From JAGNRR01 sp965230665 (lineage in GTDB: Bacteria; Bacteroidota; Bacteroidia; Chitinophagales; Chitinophagaceae): 64,000 bases of DNA. Below the pieces are notes generated by a model. The model had not been told where the DNA came from, made no database searches, and saw nothing but the letters and a program-made list of their open reading frames with translations. This document shows, piece after piece, positions 1-7,953 of this stretch. Position 1 is the first letter of the stretch. Each line of letters begins with the position of its first letter. The translations under genes were made by a program, and so were the position numbers. The stretch spans positions 1,240,001 through 1,304,000 of the forward strand of contig CBDDLM010000004.1 of NCBI GenBank assembly GCA_965230665.1. The letters are read 5' to 3'.

Positions 1-590
1 TCTTCAGCGGTTCCCACAGATTTGAGTGGATGACGACTTGCCGAAGCCTGCCTCTTCTCATCTGTACTCAATAAGCTTGTTGCTAGAGGAGTATCCGTTA
101 GGGAGGGTGCAATACAATTAACCCGAACAAGTGGTGCTAATTCAGCAGCAAGTGCTTTGGTTAAGCCCTCAATAGCCCCTTTACTACTAGCAACCAAAGA
201 ATGAAAACTCATTCCAGTTTGTACTGCAACGGTAGAAAACAACACTACAGAGGCCTGATTCCCTTTCTTTAGATTAGGTAATAACTGCTGTATCGTCTTA
301 ACCGCACCTACCATGTTAAGCTCATAATCCTTCAAGAAGTCATCTGGCTTGATTCTACTAAACGGCTTTAAGTTGATTGAACCTGGCAAGTAAACCAAAC
401 CATTTACCGCATCAGGAATATCCTTAAGATAAGCTTGCTCACGAACGTCGTAAAATTGATACTTTACATTCTCTCTGTCAATTTGCTCTTGCCTATTGTA
501 TGTAACAAACAAGTTGTTATCCGCTTCTAATTGATTCACAAGTGCCTTACCTATGCCCGAGCTCCCCCCTATAATTACATAATTCTTCAT
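1..590 (-). CDS. SDR-family oxidoreductase, C-terminus cut off by window edge
   Basis: Reads from the ATG at 590 to the left edge without a stop, so about 196 N-terminal residues are present. The start MKNYVIIGGSSGIGKAL is a Rossmann-fold TGxxxGIG-type NAD(P)-binding motif, followed by the usual SDR layout. At the active site the expected YxxxK reads VASSK, so the general-base tyrosine (position 133) is valine while the lysine (137) is kept. Atypical SDRs of this kind exist, so substrate and even catalysis are uncertain. The next gene upstream on this strand, DUF6580, ends 68 bp before this start. Confidence 0.85.
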   Translation of the reverse strand, partial: MKNYVIIGGSSGIGKALVNQLEADNNLFVTYNRQEQIDRENVKYQFYDVREQAYLKDIPDAVNGLVYLPGSINLKPFSRIKPDDFLKDYELNMVGAVKTIQQLLPNLKKGNQASVVLFSTVAVQTGMSFHSLVASSKGAIEGLTKALAAELAPLVRVNCIAPSLTDTPLATSLLSTDEKRQASASRHPLKSVGTAE

Positions 591-630
591 AATCTAACTT
601 ATAAATTCACATGTGGGGCAAGAAATAAAC

Positions 631-650
631 ACTCTTTTCGTAAAAAGAGT
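631..650 (-). terminator. Possible weak hairpin terminator after the DUF6580 gene
   Basis: Perfect 8-bp inverted repeat ACTCTTTT/AAAAGAGT with a CGTA loop, just downstream of the DUF6580 stop on the minus strand. It is AT-rich and only a short, interrupted T run follows, so function as an intrinsic terminator is uncertain. Confidence 0.35.
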
Positions 651-657
651 ACAGCAC

Positions 658-1227
658 CTAGGCAATTGTCAGTTCTTTCTTACTAGAAAAGCTTAGGTTG
701 TAAATTCCAAAGGCAATGACAGAAAACAATATATCCGCACCAAAGGCATTTACAAAAAGTTGAGTTGCCATTTCGGACTTATAAAAAGGGAGCGCCATAG
801 CGTAACAATCAATTAATCCAGCAAAAGTCTGCGGATAAAGCAAACCTTCAGCCCAAGTGCCAAAATTTGATAACACAAAAAATGTTAGCGAACCGCCTAT
901 CGTATAACCTAAAATATTAAGTCCTTTTCTCGGATTTAAGCCAGAACCCATTAACGTAATAAACAGGATGGCACCGTAAGAAAATACTTGTGCCCAGCTA
1001 TAAAACCCTGGTGTATCTGTGAACAATTCAAAGAAAATATCTGTAAAAAACATGGCACCAAAGGGAATCAAATAAGCCATAGTTCTGTTTTTTAGTATAG
1101 ATCCACTAAAAATACCTAGTGCCGCTATTGGGACTAAATTGAACCACTTCATCTCATTAAATACCAATCGAAGCGCAACGGATGCTAAAATAATTCCAGC
1201 TACCAAAGTTATTTTCTTCCTGTTCAT
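658..1227 (-). CDS. DUF6580-family integral membrane protein
   Basis: 189 aa with about five hydrophobic segments and no signal peptide. The pattern of an N-terminal helix, FNLVPIAALGIFSG, a polar TDIFFE loop, SNFGTWAEG and the loop LYPQTFAGLIDCYAMALPFY is characteristic of DUF6580, a Bacteroidota-rich family resembling ECF-transporter substrate-binding (S) components. Transport is inferred from that resemblance, and no substrate is evident. The ATG at 1227 is supported by a perfect -7 element (TACATTTG) only 4 bp upstream, so the transcript may be leaderless. The isomerase gene upstream ends 15 bp before this start, so the two may also be cotranscribed. Confidence 0.8.
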   Translation of the reverse strand: MNRKKITLVAGIILASVALRLVFNEMKWFNLVPIAALGIFSGSILKNRTMAYLIPFGAMFFTDIFFELFTDTPGFYSWAQVFSYGAILFITLMGSGLNPRKGLNILGYTIGGSLTFFVLSNFGTWAEGLLYPQTFAGLIDCYAMALPFYKSEMATQLFVNAFGADILFSVIAFGIYNLSFSSKKELTIA

Positions 1228-1230
1228 ACT

Positions 1231-1239
1231 GCAAATGTA
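1231..1239 (-). promoter_or_regulatory. -7 promoter element TACATTTGC
   Basis: Matches the Bacteroidota sigma-A -7 consensus TAnnTTTG on the minus strand, four bases before the ATG of the DUF6580 gene. No clear -33 TTG is visible. Confidence 0.45.
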
Positions 1240-1242
1240 AAT

Positions 1243-2232
1243 TTATTTTTTCTTTTCTCCCATCGCATTCTTCAAATTGATAATTACATCAATCTCTCCT
1301 GCATCTACATTATTTAAAACACTCAACTCATAAGATATCCAGTCCCCTAAATGTATATGATAAAAGGCTCGCTGCCAATACGTGGTCCCTTTAGGTTCAA
1401 CAAGTGTAATATTCTTACAATATGTTTTTAAAGTCCCTAACAAAAATTCTAACCGTTTTTTGTTCTTACTAGACGCGCTTACATCCTGCAGAGCAATTAC
1501 CGCTAACCGTTCATTCTTTTGTCTCCAACCTACAATTTCATTGTGAGTCATTTCTGGTAATACATTATGCCAACACAACATTTTGCTATTTTCATTTATT
1601 TGTTGTCTCAGACGGATGGCCAAACCTTCATAACCTACTGTTGTATAAATAATAGGAATTGTATTGTTTAACTTCTTTGAAATAGCTCTAGCCTTCGTTC
1701 TAATGCTTCTAGACTCTTTGTCTAATAAAGTACTAACTCCTTTAAACTGAACGCTTACACTCGATTTTAATAGACCTGCTTGATGCAGCGTATGAAGGAT
1801 CTGAGTTAATGAATAACCTAAGCAAGATCTTGGTGGCATACCTCCAGGTACAACAATACACTTTAAATTGTTCTTTGAAGCAATATCAACCATATAACCT
1901 CCTGATGTTACACAAACTATTTCTGCATTTGCCTTTATCGCAGCTTTTAGGCAAGCCAAAGTCTCTTCAGTATTACCTGAATATGAACAAGCGATGAACA
2001 AGGTATTTCTATCTATTGTTTTGTGTGTATCATAGCTTTTATTAACTGTAAAGGGAATCGATAATTTGTCTTTTACAAAGTCCTGTACAATAGTAGCACC
2101 TATCCCGCTTCCACCAAGACCACTTACATAAACCTGTGAGAAATTCTTTTTAGAAAATTTTAAAGGATTCAGTTTACTAATGGCAATCGCTTCCTCTAAT
2201 TGTTTCCCAAACCTGGTGATAAGCTCTTTCAT
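1243..2232 (-). CDS. Bifunctional phosphoglucose/phosphomannose isomerase
   Basis: 329 aa, the usual length for the archaeal/bacterial bifunctional PGI/PMI family. It interconverts fructose-6-P with glucose-6-P and with mannose-6-P in the cytoplasm. Two SIS domains are visible: SGLGGSGIG (37-45) and SYSGNTEET (83-91) bind sugar phosphate; PPRS (133-136) and the HNEIVGW segment (230-236) are family signatures around the active site. Mannose-6-P made here could feed GDP-mannose synthesis by the pyrophosphorylase at 19966, but no phosphomannomutase is in the window. Shares a short AT-rich intergenic region (33 bp) with the divergent yraN. Confidence 0.9.
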   Translation of the reverse strand: MKELITRFGKQLEEAIAISKLNPLKFSKKNFSQVYVSGLGGSGIGATIVQDFVKDKLSIPFTVNKSYDTHKTIDRNTLFIACSYSGNTEETLACLKAAIKANAEIVCVTSGGYMVDIASKNNLKCIVVPGGMPPRSCLGYSLTQILHTLHQAGLLKSSVSVQFKGVSTLLDKESRSIRTKARAISKKLNNTIPIIYTTVGYEGLAIRLRQQINENSKMLCWHNVLPEMTHNEIVGWRQKNERLAVIALQDVSASSKNKKRLEFLLGTLKTYCKNITLVEPKGTTYWQRAFYHIHLGDWISYELSVLNNVDAGEIDVIINLKNAMGEKKK

Positions 2233-2265
2233 AATTAATTAGCATGTAAATTTAAGCCATAATAG

Positions 2266-2619
2266 ATGAACTCAAATCTAGATATAGGAGAATTTGGTGA
2301 AGATTTAGCTGTTGAATACTTAGAATCGAAGGGCTACGAAATAATAGAACGAAACTGGAGGCATAGACGTTGGGAAGTGGATATTATAGCCAGGGAAGGT
2401 CAAACTACTGTTTTCGTTGAGGTTAAGACACGAAAATCAACGACATATGGCTTCCCCGAAGCTGGCCTAACTAAAAAAAAGCTAAAAACCATCATAGCCG
2501 CAGGTGTTGAGTACTTACATCAATACCCGAATTGGGATATTCGATATGACTGTATTTCGATTTTGCTAGAAAATAGAAGGGTTAAAGACCTACTGCATAT
2601 CAAAGATATTTATATCTAG
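2266..2619 (+). CDS. yraN: YraN/UPF0102-family predicted nuclease
   Basis: 117 aa, full length for UPF0102. The family has a PD-(D/E)XK nuclease fold; here the acidic pair is E37/D39 in WEVDIIA and the catalytic E52-V-K54 lies in FVEVKTR. The usual glycine of GE(I/V)D is tryptophan. Cellular role is not established; Holliday-junction or repair functions are only inferred from the fold. Converges with purB, and the two stop codons share the palindrome CTAG. Confidence 0.9.
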   Translation: MNSNLDIGEFGEDLAVEYLESKGYEIIERNWRHRRWEVDIIAREGQTTVFVEVKTRKSTTYGFPEAGLTKKKLKTIIAAGVEYLHQYPNWDIRYDCISILLENRRVKDLLHIKDIYI

Positions 2620-3959
2620 TATTTATGCTTAACCCCGATATAATTCCATGGAGTAATTTTCTTTAGTTCAGCTTTTACCTTCTTTGTAATGTTTAATTGA
2701 TCGATAAAGTTATGCATACTTTCTTGATGGATACCCCCTTTACCGCGTGTTAGTTCCTTCAAGGCTTCATACGGTTTATCATAATGCTCACGTCGTAAAA
2801 TAGTTTGAACGGCTTCTGCAACAACAGCCCAATTATCTTCAAGATCGGCACGGATTTTTTCTTTGTTTAGGAGTAATTTTCCTAGACCCCGTTCTAAAGA
2901 AGAAAATGCTAACAGAGAATGGGACAAGGGCACTCCAATATTTCTAAGCACAGTACTATCTGTTAAGTCTCGTTGCAAACGTGAAATTGGTAATTTGGCG
3001 GCTAGATGTTCGTAAGTGGCATTGGCCAAGCCAAAATTACCCTCTGCATTTTCGAAATCTATGGGGTTTACTTTATGTGGCATAGCTGATGAACCCACCT
3101 CACCCTTCTTTGTTTTCTGCTTGAAATAATCCATGGAGATATAAGTCCACATATCTCGAGCTAAATCAACCATGATATTATTAATACGTTTGAGTGCATC
3201 AAACTGAGCGGCAAGCATATCATAGTGCTCAATCTGTGTTGTAAACTGCGAACGAAAAAGGCCCAAACGTTTATTTACAAATTCATTTCCAAAGGCTATC
3301 CAGTTTTTTTTCGGAAAGGCAACATGATGTGCGTTAAAATTACCTGTGGCACCACCAAATTTCGCTGCATACGGTACTGCTTCTAAAAGGATTAATTGGT
3401 TCTCTAAACGTTCAACAAAAACCATAATTTCCTTACCAAGCATTGTCGGACTCGCGCTTTGACCATGTGTACGGGCAAGCATTGGAATATCGCTCCATTG
3501 CTGTGCCAATTTGCGTAAATGGTCAATTACCTTCTTTAGACTAGGGGTATACTCCACCTCAATCGCATGTTTCCAAGACAAGGGAACCGCTGTGTTATTT
3601 ATATCTTGTGAAGTCAAACCAAAATGCACCCATTCACTCTTTTTGACAAGCTTCAGTTTTTTCATTTTATCCTTAATGAAATATTCTACAGCCTTTACAT
3701 CGTGCCTAGTGACGGCCTCAATTTTCTTGATTGCTTCTGCATCCTTTACAGTAAATTTCTCATAGAGTTTCCGTAGAGATTTCTTTTGTGTTGCATTTAA
3801 TGTGAAGAACTTATGCTCAGCAAGAGCAATAAAGTATTCTACCTCGATCCAAACGCGATATTTGAAAAGCGCATACTCACTAAAATAATTACTTAGGTTG
3901 GAAACAGTATTCTGATATCGGCCATCAATTGGCGAAATAGCGGTCAGTTGTTGAGACAT
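2616..3959 (-). CDS. purB: Adenylosuccinate lyase
   Basis: 447 aa, typical of the E. coli-type PurB. It cleaves SAICAR and adenylosuccinate with release of fumarate in purine synthesis. The fumarase/aspartase signature SSAMPHKVNP (290-299) supplies the catalytic serine loop; TRHDVKA (84-90) and ARTHGQSASPT (162-172) supply the histidines. The start at 3959 is supported by MSQQLTAISPIDGRY, the normal PurB N-terminus, and by a perfect -7 box five bases upstream. Monocistronic by context, with mqnA divergent. Confidence 0.96.
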   Translation of the reverse strand: MSQQLTAISPIDGRYQNTVSNLSNYFSEYALFKYRVWIEVEYFIALAEHKFFTLNATQKKSLRKLYEKFTVKDAEAIKKIEAVTRHDVKAVEYFIKDKMKKLKLVKKSEWVHFGLTSQDINNTAVPLSWKHAIEVEYTPSLKKVIDHLRKLAQQWSDIPMLARTHGQSASPTMLGKEIMVFVERLENQLILLEAVPYAAKFGGATGNFNAHHVAFPKKNWIAFGNEFVNKRLGLFRSQFTTQIEHYDMLAAQFDALKRINNIMVDLARDMWTYISMDYFKQKTKKGEVGSSAMPHKVNPIDFENAEGNFGLANATYEHLAAKLPISRLQRDLTDSTVLRNIGVPLSHSLLAFSSLERGLGKLLLNKEKIRADLEDNWAVVAEAVQTILRREHYDKPYEALKELTRGKGGIHQESMHNFIDQLNITKKVKAELKKITPWNYIGVKHKY

Positions 3960-3963
3960 GTCC

Positions 3964-3972
3964 GCAAAGGTA
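3964..3972 (-). promoter_or_regulatory. -7 promoter element TACCTTTGC of purB
   Basis: Perfect match to TAnnTTTG on the minus strand, ending five bases before the purB ATG. Transcription would start at or next to the start codon, implying a leaderless mRNA. No convincing -33 TTG is seen 19-21 bp upstream. Confidence 0.5.
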
Positions 3973-4222
3973 ATTTTTGAATAATGAATATTGCCTGTTT
4001 AGAAACTAATTATTGAAAATAGCTCAGGTAATACCCAAGACGAGCTAACTATTAATAGTTTTCTTCGACCGATTCGATCTTGCACATGATGTGATGACTA
4101 ACGTATTTAGAACTTCGGAAAGGAAGAGTAATCTTGTTATTTTAAACTTTAAGTTCTGTTTAAACAAAACTTTCAAGATAATTAGGCTAAATTATCCAAA
4201 ATGCACTCACATTTGTAGCAAG

Positions 4223-4966
4223 ATGTTGGATAAGATTTGGGTAGGTGCGGTAAGTTATCTTAATACAAAACCATTGATCTATGGTTTAGAGCGTACGGCT
4301 ATTAAGGATTCAATTCATTTAGTTACAGATTACCCATCTAACCTTGCCAAAAGAATGCAAAAGGGAGAACTTGATGTTGCTCTTTTGCCTATAGCGGCTA
4401 TCCCAGATATAGAAAGAGCTTTTATCTTTAGCGATTACTGTATTGGCGCTCAGGATCAAGTTGCATCGGTTTGTTTGTTCTCTGAAGTTCCGATTGAGGA
4501 TATTGATGAGATTTATTTAGATTATCAGAGCAGAAGCAGCGTTGCGCTTCTTAAAGTGCTTCTAGAAAACCATTGGAAAAAAGAAGTACGATTAAGTAAG
4601 GCTGACCAGAACTATATTTCAAACATAAAAGGAAGAAAGGCGGGACTTATAATCGGAGACCGAGCCTTTGAACAACTGGGAAACTTTGATTATATATATG
4701 ACCTAGCGGCTGAATGGAAGGCATTTACACATCTTCCATTTGTATTTGCAGCTTGGGTGACCCATAAAAATTTACCACAGCAGTTTGTGGATGCCTTCAA
4801 TACCGCCAATGGTATTGGTTTTAAACATCTAGATGAAATAATACAGCGAGAGAACTATCCGCACTACGATTTGAATACCTATTACACAAAAAATATTTCT
4901 TATCGATTGAATGATGAAAAACATAAGGCAATTGAACTTTTTAAGCAGTATGTGAATAGGCTTTAA
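4223..4966 (+). CDS. mqnA: Chorismate dehydratase, futalosine menaquinone pathway
   Basis: 247 aa from the ATG at 4223. MqnA converts chorismate to 3-[(1-carboxyvinyl)oxy]benzoate, the first committed step of menaquinone synthesis by the futalosine route. The N-terminus KIWVGAVSYLNTKPLIYGL is diagnostic; the periplasmic-binding-protein-like fold continues with ELDVALLPIAAIP and GLIIGDRAFE. An upstream in-frame ATG at 4091 would add 44 residues without similarity to the family, while a -7-like CACATTTG lies eight bases before 4223, so the shorter start is preferred. A 262-bp divergent region separates it from purB. The other mqn genes are not in the window. Confidence 0.92.
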   Translation: MLDKIWVGAVSYLNTKPLIYGLERTAIKDSIHLVTDYPSNLAKRMQKGELDVALLPIAAIPDIERAFIFSDYCIGAQDQVASVCLFSEVPIEDIDEIYLDYQSRSSVALLKVLLENHWKKEVRLSKADQNYISNIKGRKAGLIIGDRAFEQLGNFDYIYDLAAEWKAFTHLPFVFAAWVTHKNLPQQFVDAFNTANGIGFKHLDEIIQRENYPHYDLNTYYTKNISYRLNDEKHKAIELFKQYVNRL

Positions 4967-4982
4967 TGATTACCTTAGCCGA

Positions 4983-6602
4983 GTGACGCTCAAGAATCTT
5001 TTTTTTCTGTTCGGTTTCTTTTTGATTACTTCTTGTAATTCAAACAAAAAATCAAGGAATATTTTTAGAATAAACCAAGTTGCTGGAGTAGAAAGTTTAG
5101 ACCCCGCATTCGCCAAGAATTTGAATATTATGTGGCATACGAATAATCTTTATAATCGGTTAATAGAATATGACGATAATATGAACATTGTTCCTTCCCT
5201 GGCGAAATCATGGACTGTTTCTGATGATCGAAAGGTTTATACCTTTACTATTCGAGATGATGTTTTTTTCCATGATAATGATGTTTTCCCTAATGGAAAA
5301 GGTAGACAAATGACAGCCCATGATGTCGCTTATTCTTTTAGTCGAATTATTGATGAAAAGGTAGCGAGTCCAGGTGCATGGATATTTAATGGTAGTGTTG
5401 CCCAAGCGTCTCCATTCACTGCTCCAAACGATACCACGTTTGTCCTTCGTCTTCAAAAACCTTTTAACCCTATCCTGGGTATCATTTCGATGCAGTATTG
5501 TGGTATTGTTGCCAAGGAGGTTGTTGAGAAATGGGGTAAAGATTATAGATCACACCCATGTGGAACTGGGGCATTCGTTATGAGCCATTGGGAGGAAGGA
5601 GTTACCATTACGTACCAAAAAAACGATCATTATTGGGAATATGATTATGCTGGAAATAGACTTCCCTATCTTGATGGTATCAAAGCAACATTTATAGATA
5701 GTAAGGCGACAGAATTCCTTATGTTCATGCAAGGTGACCTCGATTTTATGAATGGTATTGACGCTAGTTTTAAAGATCAAGTGCTCAACAAGAAAGGTGA
5801 ATTAAAAGAAGTATTTTCCGACAAGATTGTTTTGCAAAAACACGCCTATTTAAATGTTGAATACTTAGGCATTTTGCAAGAAGCAAGCAGTACTAAAACC
5901 GAAATATTGCTCAATAAAAAAATACGACAAGCTATTAATTATGGTTTTGATCGACGAAAACTCATCCTCTATCTACGGAATAGTATTGGTCAACCTGCGG
6001 TAAATGGGATGGTTCCGCCGGGTGTAGCTGGGTTTAATCCTGATGATGTAATAGGCTACGAGTACAAGCCCGAAAAAGCAAAGGCACTTGTTGAAGAAGT
6101 TAAGGCGCAACGAAAGAAACAAGCAAATGAGAACATTCAAGTTACTTTACTAACGCCAGACAACTATACAGACCGCTGTAATTTTATTGCTTCTCAGCTA
6201 AAGGAGATTGGTTTGGATGTTCAAATAGAAATCATGCAACCTAACCTCTTACGAGAACAAATGAGCAACTCTAAGGCTGACTTTTTTTGGGCCACTTGGA
6301 TAGCCGATTATCCCGATGCAGAATCGTACCTTACTCTTTTCTACTCTAAGAATACAGCTCCCCCTAACTACACCAGATTTAACAACGCGCACTACGATGC
6401 CCTTTACGAACAAAGTTTGGTTGAGGAAAACCAAGAGACAAAACTAAAACTATATAATGAGATGGATAAAATCATTATTGACGAAGCTCCCTGTGTTCCT
6501 TTGTTTTATGACGAAGTGGTCCAGTTTGTTCAAAAAAGAGTTAGAAATTTTAAGACAAATTCCTTGAATTTAATGGAATGGAAGCGACTACAGGTTAATT
6601 AG
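4983..6602 (+). CDS. Oligopeptide/dipeptide ABC-transporter substrate-binding lipoprotein
   Basis: 539 aa from a GTG start. The hydrophobic N-terminus ends in the lipobox LITSC (Cys18), so it is a lipoprotein. The body is a full SBP_bac_5 (DppA/OppA-type) domain: VESLDPAFAKN, PSLAKSW, YTFTIRDDVFFHD, MTAHDVAYSF, and the C-terminal WIADYPDAESYLTLFYS. This class binds peptides or other small ligands for import. No permease or ATPase genes adjoin it, so partners must be elsewhere. It starts 16 bp after mqnA and is probably cotranscribed; a functional link to menaquinone synthesis is not evident. Confidence 0.9.
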   Translation: MTLKNLFFLFGFFLITSCNSNKKSRNIFRINQVAGVESLDPAFAKNLNIMWHTNNLYNRLIEYDDNMNIVPSLAKSWTVSDDRKVYTFTIRDDVFFHDNDVFPNGKGRQMTAHDVAYSFSRIIDEKVASPGAWIFNGSVAQASPFTAPNDTTFVLRLQKPFNPILGIISMQYCGIVAKEVVEKWGKDYRSHPCGTGAFVMSHWEEGVTITYQKNDHYWEYDYAGNRLPYLDGIKATFIDSKATEFLMFMQGDLDFMNGIDASFKDQVLNKKGELKEVFSDKIVLQKHAYLNVEYLGILQEASSTKTEILLNKKIRQAINYGFDRRKLILYLRNSIGQPAVNGMVPPGVAGFNPDDVIGYEYKPEKAKALVEEVKAQRKKQANENIQVTLLTPDNYTDRCNFIASQLKEIGLDVQIEIMQPNLLREQMSNSKADFFWATWIADYPDAESYLTLFYSKNTAPPNYTRFNNAHYDALYEQSLVEENQETKLKLYNEMDKIIIDEAPCVPLFYDEVVQFVQKRVRNFKTNSLNLMEWKRLQVN

Positions 6603-6888
6603 TTCTTAGCTCCCCCTTTATCATTTGCCATGTTTCTATTGCATCTTTCCAAAGATAAATAAGGATAGACCAGATGATAAAATGGTACATCAAGTCAACA
6701 AATAATCCAGTGAAATCAATGGGAAAACTATGTTTTGTGCAATGACTAGAAGACCTGATAAAATTCATTGGAAAACCATAGGCAATAGCTCCGCAGGATA
6801 AATTGGATTTATGAAAGAAGACGGCTACTATATTGGAAAATAAACTTAATCTTAACGGCGGTCGTAGTTTGAATAATTTATTTCTCAT
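6595..6888 (-). CDS. Small hypothetical membrane protein
   Basis: 97 aa from the ATG at 6888, which overlaps the 3' end of the DUF1361 gene by 11 bp and suggests translational coupling. An N-terminal basic/hydrophobic helix is followed by a polar loop with AYGFPMNF and paired cysteines, then a second helix (LFVDLMYHFIIWSILIYLW). Similar two-helix small proteins with a YGFP motif occur in many bacteria without known function. Its 3' end overlaps the convergent lipoprotein gene by 8 bp. Confidence 0.65.
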   Translation of the reverse strand: MRNKLFKLRPPLRLSLFSNIVAVFFHKSNLSCGAIAYGFPMNFIRSSSHCTKHSFPIDFTGLFVDLMYHFIIWSILIYLWKDAIETWQMIKGELRTN

Positions 6889-7507
6889 GATTAATACTTT
6901 TAGTAAATAAGACATAAGCAATACCAAGAATAAAGGCATATCCCAAACTCACAGCCCAAGTATAATAGTATACTTGTGGCTGTAAAATTCGGTGTATACA
7001 GTCTTTTAATAAGGGCACAGGATGAGTAAATAGATCCCAAGAATTCCACCTAAGATAACGTCCTAAATAGACTCCAAACCCGGACAGAAAAATTGTTACG
7101 CTTATCAAGATATTTGACAACCTAACACTAAAGTATCTTCTCGCAATTTGCTGTAGATTTTTAATGGAGAGTATATTGAATAACAAACCTATTAAGGCCG
7201 CGTAAAACATTAAAAGAATGTCATAGAAAAACGGAACGGGATAACGTTCTACTAAATGTTCAAAATCCGAAATTAGGTAGAGCGCATTTGGAAGAAATAG
7301 TATGCAAAACGTAATGATAAGGCCATTCTGTATTTTGGATAAGTTATTCTTCACTAAAAATACACTTAGGACGAAAGGAATGCTTGCTAAAAAAGTATTC
7401 CATATGAGGAATAAAGAGTACAAACTCCCTGAGTAGAGCATTCTAAAACCAACCATACTAAAGAGTATGAGGGTTGCCAATAAGAGCAATATACTTTTAC
7501 TTTTCAT
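6878..7507 (-). CDS. DUF1361-family integral membrane protein
   Basis: 209 aa, about six transmembrane helices. The ILFLPNALYLISDFEHL segment (LPN followed by an acidic/His loop) and GVYLGRYLRWNSWDLF are hallmarks of DUF1361. Function unknown. One base separates it from the upstream kinase gene and it overlaps the small gene downstream, so the three form a minus-strand operon. Confidence 0.85.
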   Translation of the reverse strand: MKSKSILLLLATLILFSMVGFRMLYSGSLYSLFLIWNTFLASIPFVLSVFLVKNNLSKIQNGLIITFCILFLPNALYLISDFEHLVERYPVPFFYDILLMFYAALIGLLFNILSIKNLQQIARRYFSVRLSNILISVTIFLSGFGVYLGRYLRWNSWDLFTHPVPLLKDCIHRILQPQVYYYTWAVSLGYAFILGIAYVLFTKSINHEK

Positions 7508-7508
7508 A

Positions 7509-7862
7509 CTAGATTAGTTCTAAAATTTTAGGTAAAAGAATGATTAACCCGATAATGGCACTGCAGATACTAGCAAATAACACAGCTCCAGCGGCTATAT
7601 CTTTGATGATTCGAATTTCTCTACTGTAATAGGTTGTAGTCATATCACAACTTTTTTCCACTGCGGTATTCATAGTCTCTAGACCAATAACCACAGCGAA
7701 ACAGAGTATGAGCACACTCCATTCTATTATAGAACAGTGTGTAAGCCCAGCACCTATACAAACCAAGATCAAGGTAGCAAAATGAACTTTTAAATTTCGC
7801 TCAATATATAGCGCGTGTGCTAGGCCAGTAAGGGCAAACCAGAAAGACTTTAATTTTATCAT
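7509..7862 (-). CDS. Diacylglycerol/undecaprenol kinase family protein
   Basis: 117 aa, full length for the DgkA family: small trimeric inner-membrane kinases that phosphorylate diacylglycerol or undecaprenol. The signature GLETMNTAVEKSCD (E, N, E and K active-site residues) and IKDIAAGAVL (D and A-rich helix) are intact, with three membrane helices. In Gram-positives the homologue recycles undecaprenol; which lipid is used here cannot be told. First gene of the kinase-DUF1361-small-protein operon. Confidence 0.88.
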   Translation of the reverse strand: MIKLKSFWFALTGLAHALYIERNLKVHFATLILVCIGAGLTHCSIIEWSVLILCFAVVIGLETMNTAVEKSCDMTTTYYSREIRIIKDIAAGAVLFASICSAIIGLIILLPKILELI

Positions 7863-7884
7863 TACTTATTTTCTATACCTTATT

Positions 7885-7938
7885 AGGTCGTTATATTCAG
7901 AAATAGATGTACCCATGTAAATTCCAATACAACGACCT
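7885..7938 (-). repeat. 13-bp inverted repeat between creD and the kinase gene
   Basis: AGGTCGTTATATT at 7885-7897 and AATACAACGACCT at 7926-7938 are inverted copies with one mismatch and a 28-nt loop. The creD stop lies 16 bp away on one side and the kinase ATG 23 bp away on the other. There is no T tract, so it may be a structured leader or a protein site rather than a terminator. Confidence 0.5.
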
Positions 7939-7953
7939 GAGGGATTCGTTTGA

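Noticed and set aside
4091..4222. 44-residue N-terminal extension of MqnA
   Set aside because: The added residues do not look like the family, and the promoter-like CACATTTG lies inside the extension just before the ATG at 4223.
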